This document shows, piece after piece, positions 1 through 5,925 of a stretch of DNA of 64,000 bases (the stretch's first letter is position 1; each line of letters opens with the position of its first letter). Origin of the DNA: Ruminococcus_G sp050944435. Lineage in GTDB: Bacteria > Bacillota > Clostridia > Lachnospirales > Lachnospiraceae. The notes under the pieces were generated by a model. It saw only the letters and a program-made list of their open reading frames with translations. It ran no database searches and was not told the DNA's origin. Position numbers and translations under genes: made by a program. The stretch lies in NCBI GenBank assembly GCA_050944435.1, contig JBMNRB010000002.1:62001-126000 (forward strand), written 5' to 3'.

Positions 1-1
1 T

Positions 2-82
2 CATAATGAAGGAGGAGCCAACAAGGATCTGGCGAAGTTCATTGGACAGATTAATTCTCTTTGTGATAAATGGGATCGATAA
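2..82 (+). CDS. C-terminal tail of an unidentified protein (partial)
   Basis: An open frame enters from the left edge and ends at TAA 80-82. Only 26 codons are visible, ending ..INSLCDKWDR. It is followed within a few bases by a strong terminator, which supports it as a real gene end. There are too few residues to assign a family. Confidence 0.5.
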   Translation, partial: HNEGGANKDLAKFIGQINSLCDKWDR

Positions 83-85
83 AGA

Positions 86-122
86 AAAAGGACTGACGTT
101 CCGAGGAGCGAGCAGTCCTTTT
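86..122. terminator. Bidirectional intrinsic terminator
   Basis: A 10-bp perfect stem, AAAAGGACTG (86-95) and CAGTCCTTTT (113-122), carries A and T tracts on opposite sides. It therefore serves both the partial gene on the plus strand and the converging TSCPD gene on the minus strand. Confidence 0.85.
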
Positions 123-127
123 GCCAT

Positions 128-367
128 TTACTGAATGGCGTCTTTTAATGCTTTGGCCAGTTGATCCGGACATGAAGTGGGTTTGAAGCCGCATCGTGTA
201 CCTTCCAGCCGGCGGATGACATCATTGACATCCATTCCTTCTACCAGAGCGGCAATGCCTTTTGTATTGCCGTTGCAGCCGCCTTGGAATGCCACGTTAT
301 GTACTTTTCCGTCTGTAATCTCAAACTGAATGGCGGAGGAACAGACACCCTTAGTTTTATATACCAT
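128..367 (-). CDS. TSCPD domain protein (TIGR03905-like), 79 aa
   Basis: This short cysteine-rich protein carries the TSCPD signature near its C-terminus (PTSCPDQLAKAL). Other conserved cysteines are in GVCSSA and GGCNGN, with RCGFKP before TSCPD. The same fold occurs as the zinc-binding tail of some B12-dependent ribonucleotide reductases. Here it is a stand-alone domain, as in many Clostridia. Its cellular role is unknown; metal binding is inferred from the cysteines. An AGGAGG site lies 7 bp before the ATG. It converges on the gene at the left edge and shares that terminator. Confidence 0.85.
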   Translation of the reverse strand: MVYKTKGVCSSAIQFEITDGKVHNVAFQGGCNGNTKGIAALVEGMDVNDVIRRLEGTRCGFKPTSCPDQLAKALKDAIQ

Positions 368-412
368 ATGAAAACCTCCTGTATGAAAATCTTAACCTGT
401 TTGTCATCCCGT

Positions 413-479
413 ATTATAGCAAAGTTCAGGGAAAGTTTCCACAGGAAATGTTTCACGGAAGAAAAATCTTTGATATAAT
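413..479. promoter_or_regulatory. Divergent promoter region between TSCPD gene and mtnN
   Basis: On the plus strand an extended -10 (TGATATAAT, 471-479) precedes mtnN by about 97 bp. On the minus strand TATAAT (ATTATA at 413-418) lies about 46 bp before the TSCPD start codon. Neither has a strong -35 element, so the calls rest on the -10 boxes. Confidence 0.5.
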
Positions 480-575
480 GGAAAGCGGAGAATTGTGAGA
501 TCATAAAGTGTGAAACAATTTGTCTGGCAGCGATTGCTCTAACATTATATTAAGAAGAAAAAGGAGATAGACATC

Positions 576-1274
576 ATGAAACGAATTGGAATCATCGGAG
601 CCATGGAAGAAGAAATCAGCAAGTTAAAGCAGATGATGGAAAATGTGGAAATTAAAGAAAAAGCTTCCATGGAATTTAATGTAGGAATATTAAATGGAAA
701 AGAGACGGTGGTTGTGCGTTCCGGAATCGGGAAAGTAAATGCTGGAATTTGCACGCAAATCCTGGTAGATGATTTTCAGGTGGAAGGCATTATTAATACG
801 GGAATTGCAGGTTCTTTGAAAAATGAAATTAATATTGGGGATATTGTGATTTCTACAGACGCTCTTCAGCATGATGTGGATGCCCGTGAATTTGGATATG
901 AACCGGGGCAGATTCCCCGAATGGATGTACTGGCTTTTAAGGCGGATGAAAGGATGATTGACCAGGCGGAAAAATCCAGCCGTGCGGTTAACCCTGAAGT
1001 TGGAGTATTTAAAGGCCGGGTAGTCAGCGGAGATCAGTTTATTGCAGATCGGGCGGTGAAAGAAAATATCATAGAAAAATTCCAGGGATTCTGTACGGAA
1101 ATGGAAGGAGCCGCCATTGCGCAGGCAGCTTACTTGAATCACGTTCCCTTTGTAGTTATCCGTTCTATTTCGGATAAAGCGGATGACAGTGCGTCGGTGG
1201 ATTATCCTGCTTTTGAGAAAAAAGCTATCGAGAACGGAGTGCGGTTGGTAAGCCATATGGTATCCATGCTGTAG
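576..1274 (+). CDS. mtnN: 5'-methylthioadenosine/S-adenosylhomocysteine nucleosidase
   Basis: Full-length MTA/SAH nucleosidase of 232 aa. It cleaves the glycosidic bond of MTA and SAH, giving adenine plus the thioribose product, and so feeds methionine salvage and recycles SAM by-products. Family marks are the N-terminal IGIIGAMEEE (catalytic-pocket Glu), the NTGIAGSL phosphate loop, the EMEGAAIAQ motif that binds ribose, and the late SDKADD segment holding the catalytic Asp. An AAGGAG site precedes the ATG by about 9 bp. It appears monocistronic. Assignment is secure. Confidence 0.96.
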   Translation: MKRIGIIGAMEEEISKLKQMMENVEIKEKASMEFNVGILNGKETVVVRSGIGKVNAGICTQILVDDFQVEGIINTGIAGSLKNEINIGDIVISTDALQHDVDAREFGYEPGQIPRMDVLAFKADERMIDQAEKSSRAVNPEVGVFKGRVVSGDQFIADRAVKENIIEKFQGFCTEMEGAAIAQAAYLNHVPFVVIRSISDKADDSASVDYPAFEKKAIENGVRLVSHMVSML

Positions 1275-1392
1275 AAGTTCATCTGCATTTTTTTCAGGAA
1301 TCTGTCGAACGATTTTTGTTTTCAAAAGGCCCCCTGTGCTATATAATGACCATACCGGGACAGGATTTCCGGAAAGAAAAGGGGGAAATGAT

Positions 1393-2067
1393 ATGCTGAA
1401 TAATATCTTGCAAAGTCACGCCTTGTTCTATGCCATTGCACTGCTCACGGGAATAGGAGCGGTTTGGCTGTTGATGGTAAATGCATTTTATGACAGGACG
1501 ATCCGTGATATGGGGCGGATGGACGCGCCAAAGAGCAAATGGATAAAAGAGTTCATAAAAACATATCAGATGAAAACCATAAAGAACGAAAAGATACAAA
1601 ACGCAGAAGCGTTTATCCGCACACAGTTGATAAAGGGTAAAAGCTTCGGCGTTTTTGTTTACCGGCTGAAAAGATGGAGCGGATACTGTGGACTTGCCTC
1701 TATTGTACTGATGGGAATTGGACTGTATGGAACCTATATTCACGCCTATGGGGAGACAGTTCGCTATCAGTATTTGATGGCGGGAGCGCTGTCGGCTCTC
1801 ATTTTGCTGCTGCTTCGGCCATTTCTGTGTTTTGGGCAGAAGGAAGATATGATTCTGGATGGCCTGACAGATTATATAGAAAACAGGAATACACCAGCAG
1901 ATATCGTGGAGACAGCTGCGGAAAAGAAAGACGACAGGGAGGCTCTGGCTGCTCAGGTGACGGAGGGAATACGCCAGACGGCAGCCAGTTCTTCTAAGTT
2001 TTCTCAGTTTTTGACCCCGGAAGAGGAAGATATCATGCGGGAGGTGATAAAAGAGTATTTGACTTGA
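1393..2067 (+). CDS. Putative membrane protein, 224 aa
   Basis: The start is set at ATG 1393 because GGGGGA lies 7 bp upstream; the frame is open further left without a site. Three hydrophobic segments are visible, at about residues 10-29, 100-118 and 130-145. The middle part is basic and the C-terminal third is soluble and acidic (EEEDIMREVIKEYL). The layout resembles small clostridial envelope proteins of unknown function. No enzymatic motif is seen and I do not recognise a named family. Confidence 0.7.
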   Translation: MLNNILQSHALFYAIALLTGIGAVWLLMVNAFYDRTIRDMGRMDAPKSKWIKEFIKTYQMKTIKNEKIQNAEAFIRTQLIKGKSFGVFVYRLKRWSGYCGLASIVLMGIGLYGTYIHAYGETVRYQYLMAGALSALILLLLRPFLCFGQKEDMILDGLTDYIENRNTPADIVETAAEKKDDREALAAQVTEGIRQTAASSSKFSQFLTPEEEDIMREVIKEYLT

Positions 2068-2084
2068 TTCATTATGATATGATG

Positions 2085-2785
2085 CAATTTGGCAGAGGGA
2101 ATAATAATCTGACGAAAGAGGTCCGTAAAATTCCGGGAGCACATGAGGAAGTGCAAAGAAATTCCGGATAACAAGTACGGCAAGGAGAAAGCGGCAGGGG
2201 AGTTCTATGCAGCGGCGGACAAGGCTGGAGGGGCCCTGAAAATCCGGCCATAGAAGCGAGGCTGATACTCGATAAGCCGTTTGAAAATGATGATGCACTG
2301 GAAGGTATACAGTGAATCCGCGACATCCTCCTTCGTTAAAGGAATAACGCAGGAAGGGCTGGCCAGTCAGGCGACAGGTTCCTGCAGCAGGCAGAACGGC
2401 GGGAAGGACTGTATAGTGAGAAAGAAGGAGAAAAACACAAGGATGTTTTCTTGGCGCCAGTGGATCATATTACAGATTTACATTCCAGGGGAATCCCGCT
2501 GTGAAATCATGAGGAAAGAAAAACCGGTAGACCTGGACGGCCTGAGGCATTTTGCCGGCCAGACGGTTGATTTTATAAATAAAAGTGCCGTAAGAGAAAA
2601 TTTTCCGGCACAGACTGACAACGATGTTTCTGATCAGATAATATGTATTCTGAAGGGAAACCGTTGTATCCCCGACTGCTTTTTATTAACCGGCATCACA
2701 GGCGGATATATTGCAGGCGTGAATCCGTTTGATAATGGAGAGAAAAGCAGGGGAAAGGCCAATGAAAGGATTATAATCCAGATGA
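2085..2785 (+). pseudogene. Decayed coding stretch, function unrecognised
   Basis: No intact gene covers these 700 bases, yet coding-like pieces occur in shifting frames. One runs 2143-2253 (MRKCKEIPDNKYGKEKAAG..), one resumes about 2250 in another frame (AIEARLILDKPFENDDALE), then FLQQAERREGLYSEKEGEKH near 2385-2440. A last piece begins near 2510 (IMRKEKPVDLDGLRHF). Stops and frame changes separate them. A 180-codon frame at 2281-2823 runs through the terminator at its end, which argues against it being a real gene. This is most simply a frameshifted remnant of one or two genes beside the integrated element. The family could not be identified. Confidence 0.35.
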
Positions 2786-2818
2786 AAAAAGCCCGGCGTG
2801 TTGTCACGCCGGGTTTTT
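2785..2818 (+). terminator. Intrinsic terminator
   Basis: A 9-bp GC-rich stem (CCCGGCGTG 2792-2800, CACGCCGGG 2805-2813) is followed by TTTTT. It lies at the end of the decayed stretch, suggesting that a transcribed gene once ended here. Confidence 0.85.
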
Positions 2819-2834
2819 GCTAGTGGACGGTAAA

Positions 2835-3098
2835 TTATTCATCGATGATTTGAATTTCCAGATAATCAAAAGGAATTTCTTCTATGAAGTTATCCTGACT
2901 AAATCGAGTTTTCCGTAGCCTTTGAAATTCCTGAATATTGGCGTCCAGCCATATGGGCTTGCTTAAATCCCATTGATCACAGGCCTCAACGACTCCATTG
3001 AGAATTTTATGTGTTCGTGTGTCACTGCTATCGTTTTCGATCACAGTATCTTTAAGCATTTGGTTATTTTTCAATTGTTTGCACCACATTCGAAACAT
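2835..3098 (-). CDS. Conserved hypothetical protein, 87 aa
   Basis: Small soluble acidic protein of a type I recognise as widespread in Clostridia but without an assigned function. Conserved-looking blocks are DSSDTRTHKILN, KPIWLDANIQEF and the C-terminal FDYLEIQIIDE. No metal ligands or catalytic motif are evident. GGGGGA precedes the ATG by 6 bp. Without the integrated element, this gene would lie about 60 bp downstream of the tRNA-Gly gene on the same strand. The insertion has therefore separated it from its native upstream region. Confidence 0.8.
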   Translation of the reverse strand: MFRMWCKQLKNNQMLKDTVIENDSSDTRTHKILNGVVEACDQWDLSKPIWLDANIQEFQRLRKTRFSQDNFIEEIPFDYLEIQIIDE

Positions 3099-3118
3099 TG
3101 ATTTTTCCCCCGCTGTGA

Positions 3119-3140
3119 TTTTGTCTTGATTAGGACAAAA
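3119..3140. repeat. Inverted repeat between attL and the 87-aa gene
   Basis: Perfect 7-bp arms TTTTGTC (3119-3125) and GACAAAA (3134-3140) flank 8 bases. In the empty chromosome this would lie just past the tRNA-Gly 3' end. It could be the tRNA terminator or a regulator site for the 87-aa gene. Confidence 0.5.
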
Positions 3141-3143
3141 ATA

Positions 3144-3161
3144 AGCAGATAACGGGAGTCG
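3144..3161. repeat. attL core
   Basis: AGCAGATAACGGGAGTCG matches 11778-11795 exactly; flanking bases differ on both sides. It corresponds to the acceptor 3' strand and the 3' half of the T arm of tRNA-Gly, without the rest of the tRNA. Confidence 0.92.
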
Positions 3162-3259
3162 CTTCGGGCATTTCTCGTACCTGTAATGTTCCCTATCTCT
3201 TTGTTTTCCTATACTTATTCTGGAAAAATATGCTTGTTTTTGTCCTTTGTTTTAATTAT

Positions 3260-3278
3260 TAGTATCATTTTAGTATCG
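3260..3278. repeat. Left integrase arm-type repeat
   Basis: TAGTATCATTTTAGTATCG recurs at 11713-11731 with one mismatch (A to G). Each copy holds two TAGTATC units 11 bp apart. The left copy overlaps the integrase stop codon (3270-3272). Position near both element ends fits integrase arm-binding sites; this role is inferred. Confidence 0.65.
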
Positions 3279-4364
3279 ATCAGGAAGTGTTTCCTGATAT
3301 AGTTGTTCAAGTTTTTCTGCTACCTCTGACTGTTTGGATGGAAACAGGTGCGAATAAATATTTAAGGTAGTAGATACACTTTCGTGTCCCAGCCGTTCCG
3401 ACACCAGAAGAGCGGAGAACCCAAGCTCGATCAGCAGGGAAGCATGAGAGTGCCGCAAATCATGCAAGCGGATCCGGCGCACGCCTGCCTTTTTTGTGTG
3501 TGTCTCCATCTGCCGGGCATAGGATGAATGAGATACCAGGAACAGCCGTGAGGATGCCCTGGCCCCGTACAGACGTTTTATATGCTGCTGGATGGTTTCT
3601 AAAAGGAAGGGCGGGAGTGTAATTGTTCGATTGGCTTTTTCTGTCTTTGGCGGTGTTATCATTCCCTCACCATTGATTAAATGATACGTCTTGTTGACCG
3701 TCAGGGTGTGTTCGTCCTGGTTAATATCTCCCACGGTGAGCGCTTCCAGTTCTCCGATCCGGATACCGGTATAGTACAGGATCTGAAAAGCCGTATAGTA
3801 TGGGTCAGTTTTGCTGAACGTTGCTATGAACCGATTATACTCTTCTCTGGTCCAAAAATTCAAGCTTTTTGTTTTCTTTCCAACGGTGTTTCCAGCGATT
3901 CGGCAGGGATTTACCGATAGACCATAGAGACGCACAGCAAAATTGAACATGCTGGACAGCTCTGTTACAAGGTTTTGCATATATCCCGGTGATAACGGCT
4001 TATTATTGTTATTCTGGGATTCTTTCAGATCAGCCTGCCACTTCCTTACGTCTGCTGCTGAAATCGCATCTACTGGGCGCTCAGAGAAAAAAGGAAGAAT
4101 CCATTTATCAATACGGTTTTTCTTTGTCTCATAAGTAATCCGTTTTGTATGGGCCGCTTTATCCTCCAGATAGAGCTCTGCAAGAGTATGGAACGGCATA
4201 GAAGGCTGCGCGGCCTGACGTAATAAAAAGTCCCGTTCCCACTCCTTTGCTTCCCGCTGCAGCGCAAATCCACGCTTCATTTTTTGTTTCCTGGTTCCGG
4301 TATAATCCGTGTAATAGCATTTCACATAGTATGTGCCGCGCTGTTCGTCTTTAAATACTGGCAT
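3270..4364 (-). CDS. int: Tyrosine recombinase (integrase) of the tRNA-Gly element
   Basis: Site-specific recombinase of 364 aa that would integrate and excise the element at the tRNA-Gly att site. The N-terminal ~50 residues resemble an AP2-like arm-binding domain. Residues ~58-150 form the SAM-like core-binding domain. The catalytic domain shows Arg202 (GIRIGELEAL), the HDLRH box (His301, Arg304), His327 (LGHES) and nucleophile Tyr337 (NIYSHL). All expected catalytic residues are present, so it should be active. GAAAGGAAA lies before the ATG. It is transcribed away from the rest of the element, toward attL and the 87-aa gene. Confidence 0.95.
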   Translation of the reverse strand: MPVFKDEQRGTYYVKCYYTDYTGTRKQKMKRGFALQREAKEWERDFLLRQAAQPSMPFHTLAELYLEDKAAHTKRITYETKKNRIDKWILPFFSERPVDAISAADVRKWQADLKESQNNNNKPLSPGYMQNLVTELSSMFNFAVRLYGLSVNPCRIAGNTVGKKTKSLNFWTREEYNRFIATFSKTDPYYTAFQILYYTGIRIGELEALTVGDINQDEHTLTVNKTYHLINGEGMITPPKTEKANRTITLPPFLLETIQQHIKRLYGARASSRLFLVSHSSYARQMETHTKKAGVRRIRLHDLRHSHASLLIELGFSALLVSERLGHESVSTTLNIYSHLFPSKQSEVAEKLEQLYQETLPDRY

Positions 4365-4387
4365 AGTGTCATTTCCTTTCTTTCTAT

Positions 4388-4406
4388 CCGGCCAGGGTAT
4401 AGGAGT
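4388..4406. repeat. 19-bp direct repeat, copy 1
   Basis: CCGGCCAGGGTATAGGAGT is repeated exactly at 5500-5518. This copy lies upstream of the integrase start. The two copies bracket the toxin, repressor and cro block, so the block may have been exchanged or inserted as a unit. Confidence 0.8.
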
Positions 4407-4416
4407 AAAGGAAAAG

Positions 4417-4445
4417 TTGACAATATTTTGTTGTTGACATATAAT
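4417..4445 (+). promoter_or_regulatory. Consensus promoter reading antisense to the toxin-like gene
   Basis: TTGACA (4417-4422), a 17-bp spacer and TATAAT (4440-4445) form a perfect sigma-A promoter. No plus-strand coding gene follows it; instead transcription would run into the 3' end of the toxin-like gene. This is the arrangement expected for a type I antitoxin RNA. Confidence 0.75.
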
Positions 4446-4451
4446 ATACTT

Positions 4452-4565
4452 AACAAGGGAGCCGGAAGGTGAGCGCGGATCACCCGACCCGGCGAAAAAC
4501 TAAATCGTTTTTATAGAAATAGTCGTCAGCTCTCGCCAAAGAACAGGACGGCTATTTCTTATGTG
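4452..4565 (+). ncRNA. Candidate type I antitoxin RNA
   Basis: The RNA would start near 4452 from the promoter at 4417-4445. Its 5' part folds as a nested hairpin: GCCGG and CCGGC outside, GGTGA and TCACC inside. Continuing rightward it would be complementary to the terminator and 3' end of the toxin-like mRNA. The 3' end is not defined by a clear plus-strand terminator, so the right boundary is a guess. Confidence 0.4.
4515..4559 (-). terminator. Terminator of the toxin-like gene
   Basis: Long 13-bp stem (4515-4527 with 4547-4559, one mismatch) that includes the stop codon of the small peptide gene. On the minus strand it is followed by an A/T-rich tract. Long 3' hairpins are usual for type I toxin messages. 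Confidence 0.6.
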
Positions 4566-4635
4566 TAAAATTCAGAATTGCAATGATAACTAGTGCAAAG
4601 GTAAGTAAAACCTGCAGTTCTTCATATGTACTCAT
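4552..4635 (-). CDS. Putative holin-like toxin (type I), 27 aa
   Basis: The peptide begins MSTYEELQVLLTFALV, has one hydrophobic helix at residues ~8-22, and ends FTHKK. This layout (M-S/T-TYE start, single membrane segment, basic tail) matches the short holin-like toxin family (Hol_Tox) of Firmicutes mobile elements. AAGGTGG sits 9 bp before the ATG. A perfect promoter faces it from the other strand, which suggests control by an antisense RNA. In the element it would act as an addiction or stabilisation module. Toxicity is inferred from family and context, not shown. Confidence 0.7.
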   Translation of the reverse strand: MSTYEELQVLLTFALVIIAILNFTHKK

Positions 4636-4751
4636 AATAATCACCACCTTCCGTAAGGTCTCGGAATGGGTGAGAGCACGTCCCCCAGCTCCCCAGGTAA
4701 GTATATTATATTGTCAATGTGCGGTGAAGGGTGCCTTATCTGAGGGCGACC

Positions 4752-5168
4752 TTATTCGGTGTCTTTACGGTATTCGGAGATCTTCATTATAAGGTCTGCG
4801 CAATCAGACATTATCTGTATCCCGTCATCGTTAAACTGGTCTATTTTCTTGTCTAAATCTTTTCTTTTGTCGGATCCCTTTTTCTGCTCAAACAAACGCT
4901 CCATGAATTTCTGTTGTTCTTCTGGGGATGCTTCTTTTCCGTAGAATTTTTTGTCTGATATTTTACCTAGGTATTTGTAACCAAGTAATTCATCAGTAGT
5001 TAATTTAAAGAAGTCAGCTATTTTTTGTATAGCGTCTGAAGATGGAACACGCTGCCCCTTTTCCCAATAATTTATTGAAGACTGGGCAACGCCAAGTTTT
5101 TCAGCAAGTTTTTTTTGAGAAAGTCCATTTGCCTGACGTAATTCTCTTAGTTTTTCTGGGAAATTCAA
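4752..5168 (-). CDS. CI-like repressor (XRE family HTH)
   Basis: The N-terminal HTH (residues ~6-60: LRELRQANGLSQKKLAEKLG, then VAQSSINYWEKGQRVPS) is a classic Cro/C1 domain. The remainder is a charged helical tail (EEQQKFMERLFEQKKGSDK) rather than a peptidase domain, so RecA-dependent self-cleavage is not expected. I chose TTG 5168 because GGAGGTG lies 6 bp upstream. An ATG at 5183 (143 aa) is in frame, but it precedes that site and has none of its own. It is divergent from the cro-like gene across four operators and probably keeps the element quiescent. Confidence 0.88.
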   Translation of the reverse strand: MNFPEKLRELRQANGLSQKKLAEKLGVAQSSINYWEKGQRVPSSDAIQKIADFFKLTTDELLGYKYLGKISDKKFYGKEASPEEQQKFMERLFEQKKGSDKRKDLDKKIDQFNDDGIQIMSDCADLIMKISEYRKDTE

Positions 5169-5189
5169 GATTGTCACCTCCATATGATT

Positions 5190-5277
5190 ACTATATCACA
5201 AAACGGATTTAAAATAAATCACTTTTGTTATTGACTATATATCTTTTTAGTGATAACATAAAATCACAAAAGTGATT
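5190..5277. promoter_or_regulatory. Four-site operator of the lysis/lysogeny-type switch
   Basis: The best site is AATCACAAAAGTGATT (5262-5277, 6-bp arms). Related 16-mers follow the same AATCAC-N4-GTGATT plan at 5217-5232 (AATCACTTTTGTTATT), 5240-5255 (TATCTTTTTAGTGATA) and 5194-5209 (TATCACAAAACGGATT). Start-to-start spacing is 23, 23 and 22 bp, about two helical turns. The sites overlap the rightward promoter and the -10 (TATAGT on the minus strand, 5190-5195) of the repressor gene. Confidence 0.7.
5231..5259 (+). promoter_or_regulatory. Rightward early promoter of the element
   Basis: TTGACT (5231-5236), 17-bp spacer, TAACAT (5254-5259). It is overlapped by two of the operator sites and drives the cro-like gene and probably the replication operon. 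Confidence 0.7.
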
Positions 5278-5293
5278 ATCTGGAGGTGAGAAC

Positions 5294-5494
5294 ATGACGA
5301 TTAATGACACTAAATTTAACATTGCTCTGGCCAACAGCGGACTTACCATAGCTGAAGCGGCCAAACGTGCAGGATTAAGCCGAGCGCGCTTTGCTATGAT
5401 CTTGAATCAGAAGAAGGCAACGCCGCAAGCAGTAGGTAAGATTGCCAAGGGCCTTGGATGTAATGTAACTGAAATCATCGAAACAGAGGAATAA
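5294..5494 (+). CDS. Cro-like small HTH protein, 66 aa
   Basis: Single Cro/C1-type HTH: IAEAAKRAGLSRARFAMILN, then KKATPQAVGKIAKGLG and VTEIIE. Being first in the rightward operon and divergent from the repressor, it most likely antagonises the repressor at the shared operators. GGAGGTGA precedes the ATG by 6 bp. No other domain is present. DNA binding is clear from sequence; the regulatory role comes from context. Confidence 0.85.
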   Translation: MTINDTKFNIALANSGLTIAEAAKRAGLSRARFAMILNQKKATPQAVGKIAKGLGCNVTEIIETEE

Positions 5495-5499
5495 ATATA

Positions 5500-5518
5500 C
5501 CGGCCAGGGTATAGGAGT
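5500..5518. repeat. 19-bp direct repeat, copy 2
   Basis: Exact second copy of the 4388-4406 repeat. It lies 18 bp before the next ATG, just upstream of that gene's AGGAGG site. Confidence 0.8.
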
Positions 5519-5536
5519 GGAAGAAAGGAGGCCACT

Positions 5537-5722
5537 ATGAAGATTTTAGAGATGAGACCCTATGACAAGGCCAGAGACGAGCCCAGGACGGGCTGGGATG
5601 CGTTTTCCGTAGAGAATGCACTACAGGCTGGGAAACAGCTGTATGTGGATCAATACGGCGATATCTGGACGGCAGGACAGCGGGAGTACATAGGAAAAGT
5701 AAGAAAGGAGATGGCAATATGA
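5537..5722 (+). CDS. Small hypothetical element protein, 61 aa
   Basis: Short soluble protein (MKILEMRPYDKARDEPRTGW..). It has no recognisable domain and is typical of small early genes on Firmicutes satellites and prophages. It has a strong AGGAGG site. Its stop overlaps the next start (ATATGA), so the two are translationally coupled. It could be an excision or replication accessory factor; nothing in the sequence decides this. Confidence 0.7.
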   Translation: MKILEMRPYDKARDEPRTGWDAFSVENALQAGKQLYVDQYGDIWTAGQREYIGKVRKEMAI

Positions 5723-5925
5723 CCAAGCAGCTATATGACGCGCATGATGTAATGGATCTTTTGCGTGTAAGTGAGTCGAAAGCGTATAAGATCATCAAGC
5801 AGTTAAACGGCGAACTGGAACGGGATAATTTCCTTACCATCCGGGGAAAAGTACCGATCGCGTACCTTCAGAAGCGGTTCTTCGGGCTGGCTGATGATGA
5901 AACAAATGACGGAAAGGGTGACTGA
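5719..5925 (+). CDS. AlpA/excisionase-like HTH protein, 68 aa
   Basis: A MerR/AlpA-type winged HTH fits the first ~45 residues (YDAHDVMDLLRVSESKAYKI), followed by IKQLNGEL and a basic-hydrophobic wing (IRGKVPIAYLQKRFFG). Such proteins act as excisionases or as activators of integrase in phages and islands. It overlaps the primase gene downstream and is coupled to the gene upstream. A role in excision is inferred. Confidence 0.75.
   Translation: MTKQLYDAHDVMDLLRVSESKAYKIIKQLNGELERDNFLTIRGKVPIAYLQKRFFGLADDETNDGKGD

Noticed and set aside
2281..2823. A 180-codon open frame on the plus strand
   Set aside because: It runs through a strong intrinsic terminator and has no ribosome site; better coding-like pieces exist in other frames. 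Treated as part of a decayed region.
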